From: Thauera sp. | Lineage (GTDB): Bacteria; Pseudomonadota; Gammaproteobacteria; Burkholderiales; Rhodocyclaceae | Direction of reading: 5' to 3' | Assembly: GCA_017302295.1 (NCBI GenBank) | Contig: JAFLDS010000014.1 | Span: 27,383-91,382, forward strand | Length of the DNA: 64,000 nt | Shown here: piece after piece, positions 56,601 to 64,000 of the stretch | Layout of the letters: each line of letters opens with the position of its first letter | How positions within the stretch are numbered: the stretch's first letter is position 1 | The notes under the pieces: generated by a model | Seen by the model: only the letters and a program-made list of their open reading frames with translations | Database searches by the model: none | What the model was told of the DNA's origin: nothing | Program-made: the position numbers and the translations under genes

Positions 56601-58623
56601 CGAGACCCGGGTGTCCGGCACGACAGACGTGCGCAGTGCGATCGCTGACACCGGCTTCAAGCAGCCAGTGGCGGACAGTGGCGGTTTTACGCTCGACAGC
56701 GGCACGTCGAGGGATTTCGTGAAGGATGCGACGCTGGTGCAGTTCCCGATCAGGGTCGATACCTTCGTCCCGTCCGACATCACCGATGCCGCGCCACTGA
56801 TCGGGAAGGCCGAGGTGCGCACCACGAGCATCGCCGAGCGCCTGACGGCGCCGAAAGCGACCGAGGCCAAGGACTATACGACCTCGACCCGCTACGAGGC
56901 GGTACGCAGCCTGCTCGCCTTCGCCGACGAGTTGCAGGCTGCGGATGCGGGTGAGCCTGCGGGCCTGTTCGAGGGCGTGAACTTCTACGGCGTGCGTGGC
57001 GACCCGTCCCTGTTCTGGGAGACCGAGGAGGAACGCGACAACCCCGACCGTCCTCTGCCCAACGCCGACACCGACGACGAGACGCAAAGGGCGATCCTCA
57101 ACGGCATGCGCCGTAGCTTGCCGTTCCGCGACCTGATGGTGCAGCGCTGGCGGCTGCCGCTGATGCTGCGCTCGCCGGGGCGGGTGAAGATCGACGAATC
57201 GGCGCATTTCTCCGACGGCGCCGATCTGGCCGACAACACGGTGGCGCTGATGCGCCAGCTCGAAGGCCGCATCAAGATGTACCGGAACGCGATCACCGTC
57301 AGCCAGAGGGTGCTCGACACGCTGCGCGGCAACGCGGCAGCGCTGGAACTGCGGCTGAAGACGGTGGGCGAGGAGCTGGCCGAGGCGCGCCACGACGTGT
57401 CGGTGACGCGCGCGCTGATCGCCGAGGAAGAGGCGCGCCTTGCCGCGATCAACGCGCGCCGCGCGCAGGTGCTGCGCGATCATGTGCACTTCATCGCCTA
57501 CCAGCGTCCGCGCGAGGCCGAGTTGATCGCCAGCGCGCCGATGCGTACGCTCGATCCCGGCTTGCTGGAAGCGCCGCTCCCGGTCTGCTTCATGGAGCAC
57601 CAGGATGCACCGGACGAGCTGCGCGACCTGCTCGGGGTGGTACGCGAGGCGCCAGCGCGCTGGTTTGCGGGCGTGCCGCTGCTGCTGGACCGGCTCGACC
57701 GCGTCGATCTGCTGGTGAAGGCGGTGCAGTCGGCGCAGTTGCGCAGCCAGTTGATGACGCTGAAGGCGGCCGCCCAGCCCGCCGCAGCGGGGGTGACGGG
57801 CGCGACAACCGCGTTGCGCGGTGCAGCTGCCAGCATTGCTGCGCTGCACGCGAAGCAGTTCCAGTCGGTGCAGGCGGTGCGCGCAACGGCGACGCGCATC
57901 GATCCGTCGGCGCTCGCGGTGCTCGGCTGGCAGGGCGCGCGTGCGCAGGCCGAGCAGATCGTGTCGCTCGGCGACCTGATCGATGGCGAGCACGGCCGCG
58001 GCGACGTGGCGCAGAAGGCGGCGGCGATCTTCGACGACATCTCGCGCATTGCGGCCTGTCTGCACGAGGGCTTTTCCTCGGTGCTGCCATCGATCCGCCT
58101 CGACTGGGCCGAGCGCATGTCGCAATTCGACGCCGCGCCGCGGCTGCGCAACCTGGCCGGGCTGCCGCGCTGGGGCGAGATCGACTACGCCGACCGGCGC
58201 CAGATGCAGGCCGCCGCCGACTGGCTGTTTGGCCAGATGCGCACGGGCGTGGTCGAGGGCGAAGGGCTGATGAACGACGTCGTGCGCATGTGCCTGCTGC
58301 TTGCGAGCCACGCGCCGATCAACCGCATCGTGTCCGGCCGGCTGCCGGCGCCGATCACCGCGATCCCCGGCGTAAGGCTGCCGATCCGCGTCACCGAGGT
58401 GCTGAAACTGCGCGTTGGCATGCAGGCCCTGGTGTACCAGGCCGACCGCGTCGTCGCCCGCGCCACGGTGGACGATGTCGGCTCGACGCAGGTCGCCGCG
58501 ACCGTGATCCAGGCCGAGGGCAACCGTGTCGAACTGGCCGCCGAGACGCGCGTGCAGTTCGTCGATGCGGCCAGCCCGGTGGCGATGAGCGCGGCGCGCA
58601 TCAAGAGCACCACGATGAGGTGA
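53650..58623 (+). CDS. Giant CIS protein (1657 residues) with duplicated domain
   Basis: Starts at GTG 53650 with GGAGG eight bases upstream. The N-terminal ~500 residues include ENAADVARWWLRRPNLFPGR and an Ala/Gly-rich spacer. Residues ~505-660 and ~685-842 are two copies of one domain: HQHFF, TVAAGE, WVYLDP/WVFIDP, LMLQW, RAYWG, GMAF and FDG recur in order, an all-beta (jelly-roll/lectin-like) pattern. Residues ~850-1200 have mixed segments, and ~1210-1300 is a probable coiled coil (ALMRQLEGRIKMYRNAITVS through EEEARLAAINARRAQVLRD). The rest contains further helical regions. It may be a fibre/receptor protein or a tape-measure-like scaffold; neither is proven. Confidence 0.65.
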   Translation: MSITPIKGSLPGEQVIHLAPENAADVARWWLRRPNLFPGRTLTGPTLEGRQRWAEGHVALRGQAFTAGVVRGLESALIADGGGMAAARVALMQGSALAVSGEDVRVPQAVEFALADLSVVGDPSAFAGMGEAGGEGGAGGSEGGELRSKVIGPRLGDLVAASPDAIPRVGVLLLQPVSADRIGAFDPTDPCSLDGCGSGNVASFEDWRVGDAARLLWYAWPEEVDGFALDVVLAGAPSRWRNLLAWQVFDAERALAADATLPWEEFGVPLGLVCCDAAWNPLFLDRASVVRTGGRARYSRMGGGADGLATHWRLPALWQAQFEQLAEQVTAAGDPAPDAATLAAGFTRLPPFGLLPANVVDLTALRSDFFPASFELDAAPLPVEQLDAALVEAAALAPLDTAVGGRVRLLVPVPQAVFEPRLLLREVIDPEFARTLTEFLLSRARWLGARQGLRTRASVLARSITGTPLAVPAIADDPEALEVESLVPWGPPPAGGGHRSSLRAGIHQHFFEAATETMTVAAGESLFTWVYLDPDNPPRTLMLQWHAGTWEHRAYWGENLIPWGADGTVARARAGDLPPLGQWVRLTLPASLVGLAATQADGMAFSLFDGRAAFGMTGVLPAPGGERKWFCGVLPTAAQQNGDERWEMLTHNDLWSPFEGISAVLPVDATGAPGSGGHTEPAAVGLHQHFFENAGVTFTVAAGERFYTWVFIDPSNPPSQLMLQWRVGASWEQRAYWGLSRIGWGVEGTVSRRRLGALPRPGRWIRLEIDPAAVGLVGATMNGMAFTFFDGTAAFGPSGALTPAGANAQESSREWFAGSLPARATPRGIWQFLSARDLLAPTAGGTNGHVEAVARLYDDAALAHLSAQERYQMYQLGLEGFIAYLKARTDRADDLVDFNFVKVQTDIYRVRQLILGTTAATRLAVSPALANIAQAETAVASTERIAGFFDELKKETAATQVQQVTAAGATVARAFRLESGFTGAETRVSGTTDVRSAIADTGFKQPVADSGGFTLDSGTSRDFVKDATLVQFPIRVDTFVPSDITDAAPLIGKAEVRTTSIAERLTAPKATEAKDYTTSTRYEAVRSLLAFADELQAADAGEPAGLFEGVNFYGVRGDPSLFWETEEERDNPDRPLPNADTDDETQRAILNGMRRSLPFRDLMVQRWRLPLMLRSPGRVKIDESAHFSDGADLADNTVALMRQLEGRIKMYRNAITVSQRVLDTLRGNAAALELRLKTVGEELAEARHDVSVTRALIAEEEARLAAINARRAQVLRDHVHFIAYQRPREAELIASAPMRTLDPGLLEAPLPVCFMEHQDAPDELRDLLGVVREAPARWFAGVPLLLDRLDRVDLLVKAVQSAQLRSQLMTLKAAAQPAAAGVTGATTALRGAAASIAALHAKQFQSVQAVRATATRIDPSALAVLGWQGARAQAEQIVSLGDLIDGEHGRGDVAQKAAAIFDDISRIAACLHEGFSSVLPSIRLDWAERMSQFDAAPRLRNLAGLPRWGEIDYADRRQMQAAADWLFGQMRTGVVEGEGLMNDVVRMCLLLASHAPINRIVSGRLPAPITAIPGVRLPIRVTEVLKLRVGMQALVYQADRVVARATVDDVGSTQVAATVIQAEGNRVELAAETRVQFVDAASPVAMSAARIKSTTMR
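55162..55626 (+). repeat. First copy of the duplicated domain
   Basis: Encodes residues 505-659 of the giant protein. The block starts GIHQHFFEAATETMTVAAGE, passes LMLQWHAGTWEHRAYWGENL, and ends near WFCGVLPTAAQQNGDERWEM. It is alignable by eye with the second copy at 55702-56173. Confidence 0.75.
55702..56173 (+). repeat. Second copy of the duplicated domain
   Basis: Encodes residues 685-841. It starts GLHQHFFENAGVTFTVAAGE, passes LMLQWRVGASWEQRAYWGLS, and ends near WFAGSLPARATPRGIWQFLS. The divergence of the two copies indicates an old tandem duplication. Confidence 0.75.
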
Positions 58624-58627
58624 GGGC

Positions 58628-60286
58628 ATGCCGGCCGAACGTACGGTCAATGTGCTGAAAGTTCGCGCATCGGGCGATGCTCAGGCCCGTCATGCCAGGC
58701 TGCTGCTGGAGGACGCGCTGCGCACCGCGAGCTTGCCGGGCGACGGGGCTGCGCTGGTGCTGGTGCGAAAGCTGCGGCTGCCTGCCTTCAGTAGCGGGGC
58801 AACGTCGCAGAGTCTGGCGTGTGCGCTGGAGGAAAGCTGCCGAGCCTTGCAGGTGCTGCCGGTGACGGAGGCGACGACGGAGCGCGCGATCGACGCGGCT
58901 GCGGCGGTGCGTTTTCGCGATGCGCTGCAAGCGCGCCAGGAACTCGGACTACGCCTGTTGCGGGGGATGTCCCCGCGCGCCTGGTGCTGGCCGCTCGCGG
59001 TGCCAGGATATCGACAGGGACTCACGAGCGGCGAAGCCTTGCGCGCAATTGCCATCTCCTTCCTCGATCTACCGGAAGCGGGGCTTGCGCTGCCGCTGTG
59101 GCTCGACGAGATCGCGGCCGGCGGCGCCATTCCGCGCGTGATCGCGGCGTTGCCACGGGACGACGCCGAAGCGCTGCTGGCTGTGCTGACCTCGGCGACG
59201 CATCGTGTTCCACGGTTGCAACCGGGGCGGGCGCACGCGATCGATGGCGACTTGGATGGACCTGCTTCTGGACAGCCCGAGTTCGCCTATGCGGCAATCC
59301 CCGCCCGCTGGCAGAACGCCCTTCGGTGGGCGCGGCAGTCGCTTGCGCCCGGGGATGCGCGCTTGCGCCTGGTCGAGGCCGCTGCGCAGGCGAGCGTTTC
59401 GTCGGCCCGTGTCACGACTGACGCACGTCGTCAGTCGGCGGCAGGCGTGGAGTGGCGTCGGTGCGAAGGTGTGGAGCGCGGGCTGGAGCGGCGAGAGGTC
59501 CCGCGCAAGGCGAGGCGTTCGCCAATGCCACGGGGGGCACGCGTCGCTGAGGGCGAGAAGCCGCCTTCGTCATCCGCCCCCGCCGCTTTGCTATCTCATC
59601 CTCCGTCGCCAGCGCTGCGGGAGGGCAACGCTCCGGACAGTCGTGCGGAGGCGCAGGGGCGTGTCGAGCGGGACGCACCGTACGCGTCCGGCACAGAAGC
59701 CGACCGGCGGCAGATGGATGCCCCTTTGCGGGCACGGCCGCTTCGTCCGGCGCCCCCTTTTAGCGTCGCCGTTCAGGAGCGAACGGCTGCTGCCGGCTTG
59801 CTGTTCCTCGTCCCCGTCCTCGCATCGCTCGGGCTGCCCGCATGGCTGCAGGCGAACGCGGCTTGGGCAGGGGCCGACCTGCCGGCACGGGTCATCGGCT
59901 GCGCGCTGCAACGTCTTAGGGTGAGTGCGGACGACCCCGCCTGGCTACTTGCCGAGGACCCGACGGATCAACCGCGGCCGGTGCCCGCCGGAGAGCAGTT
60001 CTCGGCTCTGGTCGACATGGGCCTGCGGCCCGCGCCGGGACGCTCGGCTGCCGAAGCCTGGCTCGGGGCCTGCCGGCGCTGGCTGCGCCTGCGCGCACGC
60101 ATCGGCATCGCCAGCCTGGTGTTGCGTCCGGGGCGGATGGCGGTGACGCCCACGCATGCCGATGTGTGGATGGCGATAGGGCAGACCGACCTGCGCGTCC
60201 GGAGCGCCGGGCTCGATCTGGACCTTGGCTGGGTGCCGTGGGTGGGTCGAGTGGTCAATTTCCATTACGGCGATGCCGAAACATGA
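58628..60286 (+). CDS. CIS-associated protein upstream of the AAA+ ATPase
   Basis: A 552-residue protein. The N-terminal part (~1-255) is Ala/Arg-rich and helical, with LRLLRGMSPRAWCWPLAVPG and LPLWLDEIAAGGAIPRVIAAL. Residues ~260-380 form an Arg/Pro/Ser-rich low-complexity insert, probably disordered. The C-terminal part (~395-552) has LLFLVPVLASLGLPAWLQAN and a final LDLGWVPWVGRVVNFHYGD motif. I have seen that closing pattern in proteins next to CIS ATPases, but no function is known. It overlaps the AAA+ gene by ATGA and may act with it. Confidence 0.6.
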   Translation: MPAERTVNVLKVRASGDAQARHARLLLEDALRTASLPGDGAALVLVRKLRLPAFSSGATSQSLACALEESCRALQVLPVTEATTERAIDAAAAVRFRDALQARQELGLRLLRGMSPRAWCWPLAVPGYRQGLTSGEALRAIAISFLDLPEAGLALPLWLDEIAAGGAIPRVIAALPRDDAEALLAVLTSATHRVPRLQPGRAHAIDGDLDGPASGQPEFAYAAIPARWQNALRWARQSLAPGDARLRLVEAAAQASVSSARVTTDARRQSAAGVEWRRCEGVERGLERREVPRKARRSPMPRGARVAEGEKPPSSSAPAALLSHPPSPALREGNAPDSRAEAQGRVERDAPYASGTEADRRQMDAPLRARPLRPAPPFSVAVQERTAAAGLLFLVPVLASLGLPAWLQANAAWAGADLPARVIGCALQRLRVSADDPAWLLAEDPTDQPRPVPAGEQFSALVDMGLRPAPGRSAAEAWLGACRRWLRLRARIGIASLVLRPGRMAVTPTHADVWMAIGQTDLRVRSAGLDLDLGWVPWVGRVVNFHYGDAET

Positions 60287-62337
60287 ACCATCCCGAACGT
60301 TTGCCGCCGCAGCAAGAAGGTTCCGAACGGCCCGCAGAGTCGGGGATTTCGCATGAATCCGCGAGCATGCACTGGGCCGACGTACCGCAACTGCCGTCGC
60401 TTGCCGAGATCCTCCTCGCGCTGCTGGCACCGGCCGATGGCGAGATCGTGCGAGAGCCCTGTGCCGAGGCGGCGTGGCTCGGCGCGCTCGGACAGGCGGT
60501 CGATCGTTACGCCAAGGGTGTGGAGGCGGGTGCGCACGGACGCGCCGATGCAGTGGCGATTGCACTTGCTGCGTGGCAAAGGCGGGCCCCGGACGCTGAT
60601 CGATGCCTGCATGCGCTGGCCAGTCGCGATGCGCTGAGCTTGCCCGAGACGGCGGCGATCGCGCTCGCCCGTGCCAGCGAGATGCTGCCGATGGTGGCGA
60701 GGGCCTTGATCTGGCTGCAACACCCGGTTGGCGAAGCGCGTCCCACCGTCGGCCTGCTCGCGAACCTGTGCGAACGCCTCGGTGAGCCGCACACCGTTGC
60801 GCGCCTTGCAGAAGGGGTGGCCGGCCGGCATGGCGTGCTTCAACTGCTGCCCGATGAACGGCCCCTGTGCGAGCGCAATGTGCGCGTTCCGCTGCCCTTG
60901 CTGCTGGCGCTCGGCGGGCATGAGGGCAGGCCTGACAACGTCGATCTCGCGCCCGTCGGGCTGCCGACACTGTCGGCGTCGACTGTGGACACCGCACGTC
61001 GGTACGCCGAAGGCCTGAAGGGGGGCGGCGCGCGCGTGCTTGTCGTGCGCAGTGGACGCGCTGCGGAGGCACGCGCTGCGGCTGCCGAAGTGGCTGTCGC
61101 GCTCGATCGGCGCGCGGCCTTCATCGACGGCGAGCTTCCGCGAGGTCTGGGCAGCTGGCTGTGGCTGCGCGGATGCCTCCCGGTGCTCTGCCCGCGGCTG
61201 GGGCCGGGCGAGCGCTTCCAGGTGCCGGCGATCGCCGGGCATGGTGGACCGATTCTGGTGGCAACCGGCATCGACGGCAGCGTCGAGAGTGCTGCTGCGG
61301 TTGCTCAGTGGCGTGTGGCTGTGCCGCCGGTGTGCGAACGCGCCTCATTGTGGCAGGCGGCGCTCGGGCCAGGGGTTGCCGTCGAGGCGCTGGCGAGCAT
61401 CCACCGGCACTCGGCGGGCCGCATTGCCGAGCTGGGCGAGGCGGCGCGTTCGGTTGCCGCGTGCACCGGCGACGTGCTCGAGGTCGGACACGTCGCGCAG
61501 GCGGCGCGTTCCGGGGTGGGGGCAGACCTCGGGGCGCTTGCCGAGTTGCTGGCGGACGACATTCCGGACGACGCGCTGGTGCTGACGGAATCGCTGCGGC
61601 AGGTGCTTGGGGCGCTGCTCGCGAGGTGCCGGGTGAGGGACGGACTGGCCGATGGACTCGGCATCGCGGCCCGCGCGCGCTACAAGCCGGGCGTGCGCGC
61701 ACTGCTGGTCGGCCCCTCGGGCACCGGCAAGACCTTGGCGGCGGGCTGGATCGCAACTCAGCTCGGTCTCCCGCTGTACCGCGTCGATCTGGCCTCGGTC
61801 ACGAGCAAGTACATCGGTGAGACGGAGAAGAATCTGGCCGAGCTTTTCGCGCGTGCCGAGCACGCCGACGTCGTCCTGCTGTTCGACGAGGCCGATTCGT
61901 TGTTCGGCAAGCGCACCGAGGTCAAGGATGCGAACGACCGCTTTGCCAACCAGCAGACCAATTATCTCTTGCAACGTATCGAGTCGTACGAGGGCATCAC
62001 CCTGCTGACAAGCAATAGCCGCGCGCGCTTCGATTCCGCCTTCACGCGCAGGCTGGATGCGATCATCGAATTTCCGACGCCCGCCCCCGAAGAGCGCCGG
62101 GCGCTGTGGCTCGCGCACCTCGGAGGCGTCCATAGGCTGGACGCGGCGGTGCTCAACCGTCTCGCGGGCATCTGTGACCTCGCCGGCGGCCACATCCGCA
62201 ATGCGGTTCTTGCGGCGGCGGCCGTTGCGTGCGTGCGTGGCGATGCCATCTCGGAGGCTGACCTCGTCGCGTCGGCGGCGGCTGAGTACCGCAAGCTCGG
62301 CAAGCCGCCGCCGGCAGGTCTGGAGCGTCCGGGATGA
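60283..62337 (+). CDS. CIS AAA+ ATPase (Afp15/Pvc15-like)
   Basis: A 684-residue protein. The N-terminal ~440 residues are the variable, Ala-rich part. The AAA+ module has Walker A GPSGTGKT at 477-484, [20 protein letters not shown] with the sensor-like KYIGETEKN, Walker [16 protein letters not shown] around 529-543, and the arginine-finger region in [20 protein letters not shown]. This is the signature CIS ATPase found in nearly all eCIS loci, required for assembly in Afp and PVC; the precise step is unsettled. It overlaps both neighbours by four bases. Confidence 0.92.
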   Translation: MNHPERLPPQQEGSERPAESGISHESASMHWADVPQLPSLAEILLALLAPADGEIVREPCAEAAWLGALGQAVDRYAKGVEAGAHGRADAVAIALAAWQRRAPDADRCLHALASRDALSLPETAAIALARASEMLPMVARALIWLQHPVGEARPTVGLLANLCERLGEPHTVARLAEGVAGRHGVLQLLPDERPLCERNVRVPLPLLLALGGHEGRPDNVDLAPVGLPTLSASTVDTARRYAEGLKGGGARVLVVRSGRAAEARAAAAEVAVALDRRAAFIDGELPRGLGSWLWLRGCLPVLCPRLGPGERFQVPAIAGHGGPILVATGIDGSVESAAAVAQWRVAVPPVCERASLWQAALGPGVAVEALASIHRHSAGRIAELGEAARSVAACTGDVLEVGHVAQAARSGVGADLGALAELLADDIPDDALVLTESLRQVLGALLARCRVRDGLADGLGIAARARYKPGVRALLVGPSGTGKTLAAGWIATQLGLPLYRVDLASVTSKYIGETEKNLAELFARAEHADVVLLFDEADSLFGKRTEVKDANDRFANQQTNYLLQRIESYEGITLLTSNSRARFDSAFTRRLDAIIEFPTPAPEERRALWLAHLGGVHRLDAAVLNRLAGICDLAGGHIRNAVLAAAAVACVRGDAISEADLVASAAAEYRKLGKPPPAGLERPG

Positions 62338-64000
62338 AAGGCGCCCTGGCGCAAGCGCGCAGGATCGAGCCGAGCGGGCGCGATGCGTGCGAGGGCCTGG
62401 ATCGTGCCGAGCGCCGCGCGACTGGACGTGAAACGGGCGTGCCGCGTTTTCTGAGCGGTGACGCAGTTCAGGCAAAGCTCGAAGTGGGTGCGGTGGACGA
62501 CCCGATGGAGCGCGATGCCGACGCGTTCGCGCTTGCGGTGCAGCGGGGAGACAGGGTGCTGCCGCGTTTCCTGTCGAAAGAGGGCAGACACGGGGCGCAA
62601 GACCCTCATGCCGGTGATGCGCGGCGCCAGACCGGAAATTTTGTCGCATCGCCGACGCAGCTGAGCGCGCTGCGGCCGGCTCTGGGCCGCGATTCGCCGC
62701 GGCACGACGCCATCGCGCAATCACGCGCGACCGACGATCCGGCACCGGATAGCGGCGCGCCGCTTGCCGCGCCCGTCCGAACGCGCATTGAAGGAGCGCT
62801 GGGGCTGGACCTGGGTGCGGTGCGGGTGCACACCGGCCCGGGTGCCGAACAGGCCGCGGCGCGACTGCAGGCCCGGGCCTTCACCCGTGGCAGCGACATC
62901 TGGCTGGGGGCGCGGCATGCACCCGATGAGCTCGGCCTGATGGCGCATGAGGTCGCGCACGTCGTGCAGCAGGGAGGGGCCCCGACGCCAGTGCGGCGTA
63001 GCCCCGAGACTGCGCAGCCCGGGTCCGACCGGTCACCTGCCCGCCGGAACTTCACTTTTTCGGAAGAGGACATGGAGGCGCGGCTTGCCGCCACGCCGCC
63101 CGAGGGGGCGGATACCAGCGCCCCGACGGTCGAAGTGGAAAGCGCCACCACCGGCAAGCTGGACGAGGTCGAGCGCCAGAAGGGCGAGGGTGGCGAGGGT
63201 GGCGAGGGTGGTGGAGGCGGTGCCGAAGGTGGCGGGGAGGGCGCTGGTGGTGGCGACAAGGGCCAGGCCGGTGAGGAACAGGAAGCCGTTGAAGGCGGCT
63301 CCGGTGGCCGGCAGGCGCGGGCGCTGGGTGGCGAGCCGCCGCCGGTGCCGCCGCCGACGCCAGTGCCTGGTCCGGCATCGGAGTTCGAGAGCCTCGTCGC
63401 CGCCGATGTCGCCGCCTATCTCGACGGCAACCTGTCGTCGGAGCGGCTGGCCGCGCTCGACCCGCAAACCCGCTCGCTGCTCGAGGCAGTCGACCTGCTC
63501 GGAGACAGGCAGATCACCGACCCCGAAGCGAGCGCCCTGCAGGCCCTGGGCGGGGAGGCGCTGCGACCGGGCGCTGCGGTCACCGGTTACGAGGTGGAGC
63601 CGCTCTGGCTGCGGACGCTCGCCAACGTCCGCGACATCACCGGCCAGCTCGGCGGCATCGTCGGCGTCATCGGCCTGGTCGCGACCGTCAGCGGCTTCAT
63701 CCTGAGCCTGCTGATTCCGCCGGTCGGTGCCTTCCTGCTCACCGTCGGGCGTTTCTGCGACGTCGCGGCGCTGATCCTCGATGCGATCAGCCTTGTGCTG
63801 GGCATCGTGCTGACCGGCTACAACCTGTACCGCCTGAAGAACGAGACCGACCCGGAAGAGCGCCGGCGCCTGCTCGGAATGGTGCGCCAGGACGCGATGG
63901 GTACGGTGATGAGCGCCGTCGCGGTGGCGACCGCGGTGGCGCCGGGTGCCGGTCGCGCGCTGGGTCGGGCGGGGCGCCGCGTTTCGGGCGGCCTGCGTGC
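62334..64000 (+). CDS. DUF4157 (eCIS core domain) protein, candidate cargo, partial
   Basis: An open frame of 555 codons that runs off the window. Residues ~20-85 have PRFLSGDAVQAKLEVGAVDD and MERDADAFALAVQ, typical of the leader that precedes DUF4157. The DUF4157 domain (~150-215) has LDLGAVRVHTGPGAEQAAAR and HEVAHVVQQGG, where HEVAH (205-209) is a zincin-like HExxH motif. Then come a Gly/Glu-rich linker (~280-330) and hydrophobic stretches (~440-505), including GGIVGVIGLVATVSGFILSL and LLIPPVGAFLLTVGRF. DUF4157 is the domain most often linked to CIS cargo. A membrane-active effector is possible, but the end of the gene is missing. Confidence 0.8.
   Translation, partial: MKGALAQARRIEPSGRDACEGLDRAERRATGRETGVPRFLSGDAVQAKLEVGAVDDPMERDADAFALAVQRGDRVLPRFLSKEGRHGAQDPHAGDARRQTGNFVASPTQLSALRPALGRDSPRHDAIAQSRATDDPAPDSGAPLAAPVRTRIEGALGLDLGAVRVHTGPGAEQAAARLQARAFTRGSDIWLGARHAPDELGLMAHEVAHVVQQGGAPTPVRRSPETAQPGSDRSPARRNFTFSEEDMEARLAATPPEGADTSAPTVEVESATTGKLDEVERQKGEGGEGGEGGGGGAEGGGEGAGGGDKGQAGEEQEAVEGGSGGRQARALGGEPPPVPPPTPVPGPASEFESLVAADVAAYLDGNLSSERLAALDPQTRSLLEAVDLLGDRQITDPEASALQALGGEALRPGAAVTGYEVEPLWLRTLANVRDITGQLGGIVGVIGLVATVSGFILSLLIPPVGAFLLTVGRFCDVAALILDAISLVLGIVLTGYNLYRLKNETDPEERRRLLGMVRQDAMGTVMSAVAVATAVAPGAGRALGRAGRRVSGGLR

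Noticed and set aside
54256-58650. A 1464-codon open frame on the minus strand
   Set aside because: It lies antisense to the giant CIS gene, has Arg/His/Gln-rich composition without domains, and arises from the high GC content; the plus-strand frame has a ribosome-binding site, domain repeats and operon context.
32976-64000. The CIS region as a prophage
   Set aside because: No integrase, terminase, portal, capsid, holin or lysis genes are seen in 31 kb; a CIS AAA+ ATPase, DUF4255 and DUF4157 genes point to an injection system.

Overview
This is a GC-rich stretch of a betaproteobacterial chromosome. The AcnB, RlhA, PurT, LpxH-like, HDOD and Mg2+ P-type ATPase proteins resemble those of Rhodocyclales such as Azoarcus, Thauera and Aromatoleum. 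That placement comes from recognising protein families, not from a search. There is no tRNA, rRNA, CRISPR array, integrase or intact insertion sequence in the window.

Layout. Positions 1-6.8 kb hold the end of acnB, a VF530-type DNA-binding protein, arfB, a RES/Xre toxin-antitoxin pair (with a visible promoter and operator), a Mg2+-transporting P-type ATPase, two very small genes, a VOC protein and a DUF433/DUF5615 pair. Positions 7.0-15.0 kb hold a compact DNA phosphorothioation (Dnd) operon on the minus strand: dndC, a small protein, dndD, a DndE-FtsK fusion and a Dnd-associated methyltransferase. A divergent helix-turn-helix regulator sits beside it, and three related boxes lie between them. 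No dndA, dndB or dndFGH is present. Positions 15.1-32.6 kb are ordinary housekeeping genes: thioredoxin, rlhA, VanZ-like, PQQ-type sugar dehydrogenase, HDOD-GAF, dgkA, YcbK-like protein, L,D-transpeptidase, GT4 glycosyltransferase, LpxH-like phosphatase, penicillin acylase, class V aminotransferase, purT and a Na+/H+ antiporter family protein.

From 33.0 kb to the end of the window, more than 31 kb on the plus strand is one contractile injection system (CIS) gene cluster of the extracellular/cytoplasmic type (Afp/PVC/MAC relatives, often called eCIS). It encodes a winged-helix-like protein, a DUF4255 (Pvc16-type) protein, two sheath and two tube proteins, a CIS tube adaptor, a small Afp6-like protein, a split spike (hub plus gp5-like needle), a protein with a C-terminal hydrophobic tail, gp25, a gpJ-type baseplate protein and a TIGR02242-type tail protein. 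Several accessory proteins of unusual composition follow, then the CIS AAA+ ATPase and the start of a DUF4157 protein that is a good cargo candidate. Most genes overlap or are nearly contiguous, so they are probably co-transcribed.

The most unusual parts are a roughly 145-residue silk-like Gly/Ala/Ser tract where the tube adaptor normally carries LysM, a 1657-residue protein with a tandemly duplicated ~160-residue domain, Ig/PKD-like and Thr-rich modules spread over neighbouring genes, and a membrane-tail protein inside the baseplate gene block. No PAAR, recognisable fibre or certain tape-measure gene is seen; such genes could lie downstream of the window.
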